From assembly GCA_944380695.1 (NCBI GenBank), contig CALWII010000065.1, positions 1 through 8,631 of the forward strand: DNA of 8,631 nucleotides, written 5' to 3'. The notes under the pieces are model-generated. The model saw nothing but the letters and a program-made list of their open reading frames with translations. It was not told the origin of the DNA and did not search any database. Numbering within the stretch: position 1 is the first letter of the stretch; each line of letters starts with the position of its first letter. The position numbers and the translations under genes were made by a program. This document shows, piece by piece, positions 3,685-8,631 of the stretch. This DNA is from an uncultured Clostridia bacterium (lineage in GTDB: Bacteria > Bacillota > Clostridia > Christensenellales > UBA1242).

Positions 3685-6057
3685 ATGGATAAAATTATTA
3701 AAAGAGATGGGCGTGTTGTAGACTACGATATCTCAAAAATTGAAAATGCCATTGTAAAAGCTATGCTTTCTCTTGGCGAAGGCGATGTCCGAGATGCGAG
3801 AAAACTTGCAAAGTTGACCGAATTAGAGGTTTCAGAAAAGTTTGAGGACAAACTTCCAAGCGTGGAGGATATTCAGGATGCTGTTGAAAAGGTCTTAATG
3901 AGGAATGGTTTTGAAAATGTTGCCAAGTGTTATATTTTATATAGAAAGCAACACGAAAAAATGAGAGATGTTACGAACACCCTTATGGACTATAAAAATA
4001 CAATTGACAAGTATCTCAAATTATCGGATTGGCGAGTAAAAGAAAATTCGACTGTCACATATTCTGTAGGCGGACTTATTTTATCGAATTCAGGCGCTAT
4101 GACTGCTAACTACTGGCTAAACGATGTTTATGATAAAGAAATAGGACAGGCACATAAAAATTGTGACATTCATATTCACGATTTGTCTATGCTTACTGGC
4201 TATTGTGCTGGTTGGTCGTTGAAACAATTAATTAAAGAAGGTTTGGGCGGTGTACCAGGCAAAATTTCATCAACTCCTGCATCGCACTTATCTACTTTGT
4301 GCAATCAGATGGTCAACTTTTTAGGAATTATGCAAAATGAATGGGCTGGCGCACAAGCATTTTCTTCTTTCGACACATATCTCGCTCCTTTTGTGAAAGT
4401 TGACAATTTGTCTTATAAAGAAGTAAAACAATGTATTCAATCTTTTGTTTATGGTGTTAATACTCCTTCTCGTTGGGGAACACAAGCTCCTTTTACAAAC
4501 ATTACTCTTGATTGGGTTGTTCCAAACGATTTGGCAGAGCTTCCTGCTATAGTGGGAGGAAAAGAACAAGCCTTCAAATATAAAGATTGCGTAAAAGAAA
4601 TGGCAATGGTCAATAAGGCTTTTATTGAAATAATGATTGAAGGTGACGCTAATGGAAGAGGTTTTCAATATCCTATTCCGACCTATTCAATTACGAGAGA
4701 TTTTGATTGGTCCGACACCGAAAACAACAGATTGTTATTTGAAATGACGACTAAATACGGGACTCCTTATTTTTCCAATTATATCAACAGCGATATGGAG
4801 CCAAGCGATGTGAGAAGTATGTGTTGTCGACTCCGTTTAGATTTGAGAGAACTTCGTAAAAAATCCGGTGGCTATTTTGGGAGTGGAGAAAGTACAGGTT
4901 CAGTTGGAGTTGTTACAATTAATATGCCAAAAATAGCTTACCTTTCACAAACGGAAGAAGAGTTTTTTGACCGTCTAAATCGTATGATGGATATTTCCGC
5001 CCGCTCATTAAAGATGAAAAGAGAAACAATTACAAAACTTTTAGAGGCTGGATTATATCCTTATACTAAAAGATATCTAGGTACTTTTAACAACCACTTT
5101 TCTACTATTGGGCTTGTTGGTATGAATGAAGCTTGTCTAAACGCAAAATGGATAAGAGCAGATATGACATCTAAAATCGCACAGGATTTTACGAAAAAGG
5201 TTTTAAATCATATGAGAGAAAGACTTTCTGATTATCAAGAAAAATATGGTGATCTTTATAATTTGGAAGCTACTCCTGCGGAATCCACCGCTTATCGTCT
5301 TGCAAAACACGACAAAGAGCGATACCCTGATATAATCACAGCATCTGAAGGAAAAACACCTTATTACACCAACAGTTCGCATTTGCCGGTTGGTTTTACT
5401 GCAGATATTTTTGAAGCTCTTGATATCCAAGATGAATTGCAAACACTATATACTTCCGGAACAGTTTTCCACGCTTTCTTGGGACAAAAATTAAGCGATT
5501 GGAAAACTACCGCTAAACTAGTAAGAACAATAGCAGAAAACTACAAACTTCCTTACTATACTATTTCGCCAACTTATTCTATTTGTAAAAACCACGGCTA
5601 TATAACAGGGGAAGTTTACACTTGTCCAGACTGTGGAGAAAAAACAGAGGTTTACAGCCGAATTACCGGCTACTATCGTCCCGTACAGAATTGGAACGAT
5701 GGAAAAACAGAAGAATTCAAAGATAGACAAGAATATGTTCTTGAAAAGTCACACTTAAAAAAATGCGGGTGTAATAAATCAGACAAAGCAGATGTTAAAC
5801 CAAATTTTGAAGTGGGTAACGACTTATTGTTGTTTGCAACTAAAACTTGTCCAAATTGCAAGATGGCTAAAACAATTCTCGACAAAGCTGGCGTTAAATA
5901 CAAAGTTATTGATGCAGAGGAAAATAAAGAACTTACTGAAAGTTTTGGAATAAGAAAAGCCCCAACATTGCTAGTTCCTAATGGCTCAAAATACGATGTT
6001 TATGACAATGCAAGCGAAATAAATAAATTCGTTATGGGGTTAAAAAAGAGAGCATGA
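3685..6057 (+). CDS. nrdD: Class III anaerobic ribonucleoside-triphosphate reductase with fused redoxin domain
   Basis: Reduces ribonucleoside triphosphates to dNTPs without oxygen, using a glycyl radical. It has 790 residues. An ATP-cone allosteric domain (about 1-92, beginning KIIKRDGRVVDYD) precedes the catalytic barrel. C174 and C381 (in MCCRLRLD) align by eye with the two catalytic cysteines of the E. coli/T4 enzymes; C381 would carry the thiyl radical. A zinc site follows (C634-x2-H637, C647-x2-C650), then the glycyl-radical motif RITGYYRPVQNWN with G662. After a linker with C694 and C696 comes a thioredoxin-fold redoxin domain, about 711-790, with CPNC at 722-725 and cis-proline P760 (KAPTLLV). 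The fusion suggests a redoxin-dependent rather than formate-dependent subclass, as reported for some NrdDs. ATG at 3685 has AAAGGAG 7 bases upstream. Paired NrdR-like boxes suggest repression by NrdR. It overlaps the next gene by 4 bases. Confidence 0.96.
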   Translation: MDKIIKRDGRVVDYDISKIENAIVKAMLSLGEGDVRDARKLAKLTELEVSEKFEDKLPSVEDIQDAVEKVLMRNGFENVAKCYILYRKQHEKMRDVTNTLMDYKNTIDKYLKLSDWRVKENSTVTYSVGGLILSNSGAMTANYWLNDVYDKEIGQAHKNCDIHIHDLSMLTGYCAGWSLKQLIKEGLGGVPGKISSTPASHLSTLCNQMVNFLGIMQNEWAGAQAFSSFDTYLAPFVKVDNLSYKEVKQCIQSFVYGVNTPSRWGTQAPFTNITLDWVVPNDLAELPAIVGGKEQAFKYKDCVKEMAMVNKAFIEIMIEGDANGRGFQYPIPTYSITRDFDWSDTENNRLLFEMTTKYGTPYFSNYINSDMEPSDVRSMCCRLRLDLRELRKKSGGYFGSGESTGSVGVVTINMPKIAYLSQTEEEFFDRLNRMMDISARSLKMKRETITKLLEAGLYPYTKRYLGTFNNHFSTIGLVGMNEACLNAKWIRADMTSKIAQDFTKKVLNHMRERLSDYQEKYGDLYNLEATPAESTAYRLAKHDKERYPDIITASEGKTPYYTNSSHLPVGFTADIFEALDIQDELQTLYTSGTVFHAFLGQKLSDWKTTAKLVRTIAENYKLPYYTISPTYSICKNHGYITGEVYTCPDCGEKTEVYSRITGYYRPVQNWNDGKTEEFKDRQEYVLEKSHLKKCGCNKSDKADVKPNFEVGNDLLLFATKTCPNCKMAKTILDKAGVKYKVIDAEENKELTESFGIRKAPTLLVPNGSKYDVYDNASEINKFVMGLKKRA

Positions 6058-6962
6058 CAGACTTATTGATTATAGGTGCGGGAGCATCAGGTATGACCGC
6101 AGCGTTGTACGCTTTGAGAAATGGATTAAAGGTCACATTGTTAGAAAAAAATAATCTCGGTGGACAAGTCGCAGAGTCACCAAGAGTTGAAAATTTTCCA
6201 ACCATAGAAAGTATCTCAGGTGCAGAACTTGCAGAAAGACTTTTTGAACAGATTACTAAATTAGGAGTTAATTTCGTTTTTGGGCAAGCTTTAAGTATAG
6301 AGAAAAAAGGCGACATATTTTTTGTGCAAACAGAATTTGAAACGCTTCAGGCAAAAGCCGTCGTTATAGCTGCCGGCGTTGAGCACAGAAAATTGGGTTT
6401 GCCGAATGAAAATGGGCTAATAGGACACGGTATAAGTTACTGTGCTTTGTGTGATGGGGCATTTTATTCAGGGGAAGAAGTGGTTTTAATAGGTGATGGG
6501 AACACGGCTTTACAACACTCTCTGCTTTTGTCTTCGCAGTGCAAGGGCGTGCACATCGTGACTATGTTTGATAAGTTTTTCGGTGACAAAAATTTGGTTA
6601 ATGCTTTAAAAAAGAAGCCAAATGTTAAAATAACGCATAATGCCAAGTTGGTGGGCCTGATTGGTGAAAAAACATTGGAAGGTCTAGTGTTTGAAACGAT
6701 GGAAGGAGAAAAATTTGAGCTTAAAAGCAAAGCTCTGTTTGTGGCAATTGGACAAGTCCCGAACAATAAAATTTACGAAACATTAGTTGATCTTTCGCCA
6801 GACGGATATATAATCGCTGATGACAATATGGCGACAAAAACAAGTGGTTTGTTTGTGGCGGGTGATTGCAGATTAAAAAAAGTGAGACAGCTTACAACTG
6901 CCTGTGCTGATGGAGCAATTGCAGCCACAAGTGCGAGCACATATTTAGAAAGCTTAATATAA
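6054..6962 (+). CDS. Thioredoxin-reductase-like FAD flavoprotein without the HRR NADPH motif
   Basis: A 302-residue flavoprotein of the low-molecular-weight thioredoxin reductase type. The N-terminal FAD motif is GAGASG (residues 8-13), the redox disulphide is C130-A-L-C133 followed by DGAF, and the second FAD motif is FVAGDCR (267-273) with RQLTTACADGAIAA near the end. The nucleotide domain retains GDGNTA (147-152) but not the acidic residues of GGGDSAxEE. Where NADPH enzymes have HRRxxxR it reads VTMFDKFFGDKN. The electron donor may therefore be NADH, or reduced ferredoxin as in the pyridine-nucleotide-independent clostridial family. The ATGA overlap with nrdD implies one transcript and translational coupling, so its likely partner is the CPNC redoxin domain fused to NrdD. 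I leave the symbol blank because it is probably not the housekeeping trxB. Confidence 0.88.
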   Translation: MTDLLIIGAGASGMTAALYALRNGLKVTLLEKNNLGGQVAESPRVENFPTIESISGAELAERLFEQITKLGVNFVFGQALSIEKKGDIFFVQTEFETLQAKAVVIAAGVEHRKLGLPNENGLIGHGISYCALCDGAFYSGEEVVLIGDGNTALQHSLLLSSQCKGVHIVTMFDKFFGDKNLVNALKKKPNVKITHNAKLVGLIGEKTLEGLVFETMEGEKFELKSKALFVAIGQVPNNKIYETLVDLSPDGYIIADDNMATKTSGLFVAGDCRLKKVRQLTTACADGAIAATSASTYLESLI

Positions 6963-6986
6963 CAGAGTTGGTAGATCTTTTGTTCA

Positions 6987-7015
6987 TTAATAAATTTTAA
7001 GCTGTACTTTATTAA
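6987..7015. repeat. Weak 8-bp inverted repeat after the flavoprotein gene
   Basis: TTAATAAA (6987-6994) and TTTATTAA (7008-7015) pair perfectly around a 13-base spacer. The stem is all A/T, and a run of A rather than T follows on the plus strand, so it is not a convincing terminator for the nrdD transcript. No other terminator is visible in the 137-base spacer. Confidence 0.3.
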
Positions 7016-7052
7016 AAAAATGTTACTTCATTCTAAAATAAACTTCAAGAGT

Positions 7053-7082
7053 TTTGCATCGGTTAACGAAATATGCTAAAAT
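7053..7082 (+). promoter_or_regulatory. Promoter ahead of the 143-residue membrane protein
   Basis: TTGCAT (7053-7058) and TAAAAT (7077-7082) are 18 bases apart, with TG one base upstream of the -10 (7074-7075). The TGnTAAAAT form is the same as at the rubrerythrin promoter. The predicted start near 7089 leaves a very short leader of about 11 bases, so the ribosome binding site would be partly trimmed. Confidence 0.55.
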
Positions 7083-7099
7083 ATTAAAAAGGTAGAAAG

Positions 7100-7531
7100 A
7101 TGCAAGACACAAAAAATCAAACTTCTTTGCAAAGTGAAGAATTAAGCGCAGAGATAGACAAAAAGATAAACGAAGTTACTTCTAAAAAAGATACGACAAG
7201 AAAAAAGGACACCGCTAGTTGTGTCCTTTTAATAATTGGGGTAGTGCTATTCTGTGTAGCCATAGTTTTTGCAATACTCTTCTCTGACACATTTGTTGAT
7301 TATTTTTCTACGCCAGAGGGCGAGCGATTAGGTGTTGCGATTGGCGTAGTTGTAATGTTTGTTTATTTTGGTTTTCCTTGTTTGGTAATAAGTGCAGTAT
7401 CTAGTGTTTTCAACATTATTTCATTTGCCATCAGCATTAAAAAAAGAAAATTAAAACTTATTTTTATGATTTTATCAATCTTGCTAACTGTCTTTAGCGC
7501 TGTCCTAATAATTTTGTTGTACGCTTTGTAA
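7100..7531 (+). CDS. Predicted three-helix membrane protein, function unknown
   Basis: A 143-residue protein that I do not recognise. Residues 1-38 are hydrophilic and rich in Lys, Glu and Thr. Three hydrophobic segments follow: about 39-61 (SCVLLIIGVVLF and on), about 76-112, and about 118-142, with the basic loop KKRKLK between the second and third. A cytoplasmic N-terminus with the C-terminus outside is a plausible topology. The start has AAAAAGG (7086-7092) 7 bases upstream of ATG, and a good extended -10 promoter precedes it. It follows the nrdD-flavoprotein pair on the same strand after 137 bases, but nothing links its function to theirs. A terminator-like hairpin lies inside its 5' coding region (7203-7230). 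Composition is close to that of its neighbours. Its 3' end faces nrdG with only 23 bases between. Confidence 0.7.
   Translation: MQDTKNQTSLQSEELSAEIDKKINEVTSKKDTTRKKDTASCVLLIIGVVLFCVAIVFAILFSDTFVDYFSTPEGERLGVAIGVVVMFVYFGFPCLVISAVSSVFNIISFAISIKKRKLKLIFMILSILLTVFSAVLIILLYAL
7203..7230 (+). other. Terminator-like hairpin inside a coding sequence
   Basis: AAAAGGACAC (7203-7212) and GTGTCCTTTT (7221-7230) form a perfect 10-bp stem with an 8-base loop. The right arm ends in four T residues followed by AATAATT. It lies about 105-130 bases into the 143-residue gene, just before the first membrane helix. Only four Ts make termination inefficient, but attenuation is possible. Confidence 0.5.
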
Positions 7532-7554
7532 TCAAACAATAAAAATATACGGAT

Positions 7555-8244
7555 TTAATAACCTCGCAATTCAACCTGATCTGCGTGGTTTTTTAATATA
7601 CCCAAAAATCTTTCGGCATCTTGTTTTTTGATTTCATCAAGTCCTTTTTGCAGACAAGTTCCATTGTCAACAAAATGTTGTAAAAATATTCTTTTGGCGC
7701 CGTCAAGCCATCTTCCCATTTCTGTTATTGTGGTCTCGTTATGAAAGTTTTTAACGAGTGTTGTTCTAAATTCATAATCCACTAAACCGAGTTTTAAAAG
7801 TTCTACGCTTTTATTTATATCATCAAGTTTAATTACATCTCGTCCTGCGGTTTTCGGATATGCTGTTTTAGAATTCTTTATGTCCATTGCGACATAGTCT
7901 ACCAAATGTTTCCTTACAAAAAGGTCTAGCATTTCAAAGTTACTGCCATTTGTGTCGAGTTTGACAAGTAGTCCTGTGGCTTTAACTTTTTTTATAAATT
8001 CTATCAAATCTTCATATAGGGTAGGTTCGCCACCAGAAATGCAAACCGAGTCGATTATGCCAATTCTTTTATTTATGTAGTCTAAAACATCTTCTTCGTT
8101 TATTTCGTGCAGATTTGTCATATTAACTAAATCCTTATTTTGACAGAACGGACATCTAAAATTGCAACCTCCTGTGAAGATAGTGCAACATAAATGCCCC
8201 GGAAAATCTACCATAGAAAGTTTTTCAAATCCATATATTTTCAT
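7555..8244 (-). CDS. nrdG: Anaerobic ribonucleotide reductase activating protein (radical SAM)
   Basis: The activase that uses a [4Fe-4S] cluster and S-adenosylmethionine to generate the glycyl radical on NrdD; here the target would be G662. It has 229 residues. Near the N-terminus are MVDFPG and the cluster motif C27-x3-C31-x2-C34 (CNFRCPFC), followed by the SAM-binding GGEP at 71-74 and a strand ending LDTNG at 96-100. It resembles the longer NrdG type that begins with a GFEKLSMVDFPG-like segment rather than the short E. coli type. Start ATG at 8244-8242 has GAGGAG (8253-8258) 8 bases upstream, inside the end of the preceding gene, which it overlaps by 4 bases (ATGA). It is convergent to nrdD rather than in its operon, so the two are probably controlled separately. 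Activation of a different glycyl-radical enzyme is possible but less likely given nrdD nearby. Confidence 0.93.
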   Translation of the reverse strand: MKIYGFEKLSMVDFPGHLCCTIFTGGCNFRCPFCQNKDLVNMTNLHEINEEDVLDYINKRIGIIDSVCISGGEPTLYEDLIEFIKKVKATGLLVKLDTNGSNFEMLDLFVRKHLVDYVAMDIKNSKTAYPKTAGRDVIKLDDINKSVELLKLGLVDYEFRTTLVKNFHNETTITEMGRWLDGAKRIFLQHFVDNGTCLQKGLDEIKKQDAERFLGILKNHADQVELRGY

Positions 8245-8631
8245 ATTAATGACTCCTCAAAAACATAAGTATAAATGTAAGTTCCTTGTTCATCATTTAT
8301 CATTATTGTTGCGATGCCGTTATAATATCTGCCAGAGTATGCCAGGTCTCCATTTTCATCGTTATAGAAAATTGCTAACTCGTTTTCTAGTAGGGCACAA
8401 AAGTAGCCGTTTTCATTTTCTAATATGCCCTTATCTTGAGAATAACTTATCAATTCATTTTTTTCCAGCACAGAAAAATAATATTCCTTGTTTTCAAATT
8501 CTTCGAGTACTGTCAAATGTTCTTCATTTGACAACTCAATTTTGGTTAAAAAGTAGTCACCTTGTGGTAAAGATGGTAACGAAAAATTTTTAAGCATAAA
8601 GTAAAAAACAACCATAAGGATTATGCCTACT
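8241..8631 (-). CDS. Unrecognised membrane-anchored protein, 5' end outside the window
   Basis: The frame stays open to the right edge. The first ATG inside (8615) lacks a ribosome binding site, and the codons before it read hydrophobic VGIIL, continuing into MVVFYFMLKNF. I therefore treat the gene as partial, with most of an N-terminal membrane helix shown and its start beyond the edge. From 8615 there are 124 residues. The rest is acidic and aromatic with alternating short strands (LTKIELS, EYYFSVLEK, ENGYFCALLENELAIFY, DLAYSGRYYNGIATIMIND), suggesting a small beta-rich domain, probably outside the membrane. I do not recognise a family. Its stop overlaps the nrdG start (ATGA), so the two are translationally coupled, but I cannot infer a shared function from that alone. 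Confidence 0.7.
   Translation of the reverse strand, partial: VGIILMVVFYFMLKNFSLPSLPQGDYFLTKIELSNEEHLTVLEEFENKEYYFSVLEKNELISYSQDKGILENENGYFCALLENELAIFYNDENGDLAYSGRYYNGIATIMINDEQGTYIYTYVFEESLI

Noticed and set aside
1..8631. tRNA or rRNA genes, insertion sequences, phage genes
   Set aside because: Reading both strands I found no T-loop/acceptor pattern, rRNA-like sequence, transposase or phage-type product.
1..8631. Mollicute-type genetic code (TGA as Trp), considered because of the low GC
   Set aside because: nrdD and the gene upstream of nrdG end naturally at TGA, tryptophan is encoded by TGG in the conserved proteins, and no conserved frame is interrupted by TGA.

Overview
The window looks like chromosome from a low-GC, anaerobic, clostridia-like Firmicute, probably an uncultured one. 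The pointers are strong AGGAGG-type ribosome binding sites, very AT-rich spacers, a rubrerythrin, and an oxygen-sensitive class III ribonucleotide reductase with its radical-SAM activase. TGA is used as a stop (nrdD and the gene upstream of nrdG), so the code is the standard bacterial one. Assignment below phylum level is inference.

Layout. Positions 1-216 are AT-rich leader ending in a clear promoter for a rubrerythrin (217-756), which closes with an intrinsic terminator (773-795). The ribosome binding site of an unrecognised Lys/Asn/Ile-rich membrane-anchored protein (808-1536) starts just after that terminator, followed by a small two-helix membrane protein (GTG start at 1572, ending 1796). 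Next comes about 780 bases of extreme AT content with no gene. It holds a perfect 16-bp inverted repeat, a 9-bp array, a 20-bp A-tract array, and a possible small RNA (about 2345-2543) ending in a bidirectional terminator. On the minus strand is a secreted SIMPL-domain protein (2574-3302). Its best start by ribosome binding site and signal peptide is an ATA codon where ATG is expected.

The divergent spacer 3303-3684 carries a promoter and two NrdR-like boxes 32 bp apart ahead of nrdD (3685-6057). This is a class III ribonucleotide reductase with an ATP-cone, a glycyl-radical site and a fused C-terminal redoxin domain. A thioredoxin-reductase-like flavoprotein (6054-6962) overlaps it by 4 bases. 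A three-helix membrane protein with its own promoter follows (7100-7531). Convergent to all this is nrdG, the activase (7555-8244, minus), overlapped by 4 bases by the end of an unrecognised membrane-anchored protein that runs off the right edge (8241-8631, minus).

How it fits together. NrdG would install the glycyl radical on NrdD. The flavoprotein plausibly reduces the redoxin domain fused to NrdD, which would re-reduce the catalytic cysteines, making a nearly self-contained anaerobic dNTP module under probable NrdR control. The flavoprotein lacks the usual NADPH 2'-phosphate motif, so its electron source is the most interesting biochemical question here. I see no clearly new multi-gene defence or mobile system. 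The best candidates for something undescribed are the possible RNA in the AT-rich gap, the ATA start, and the unrecognised membrane proteins.
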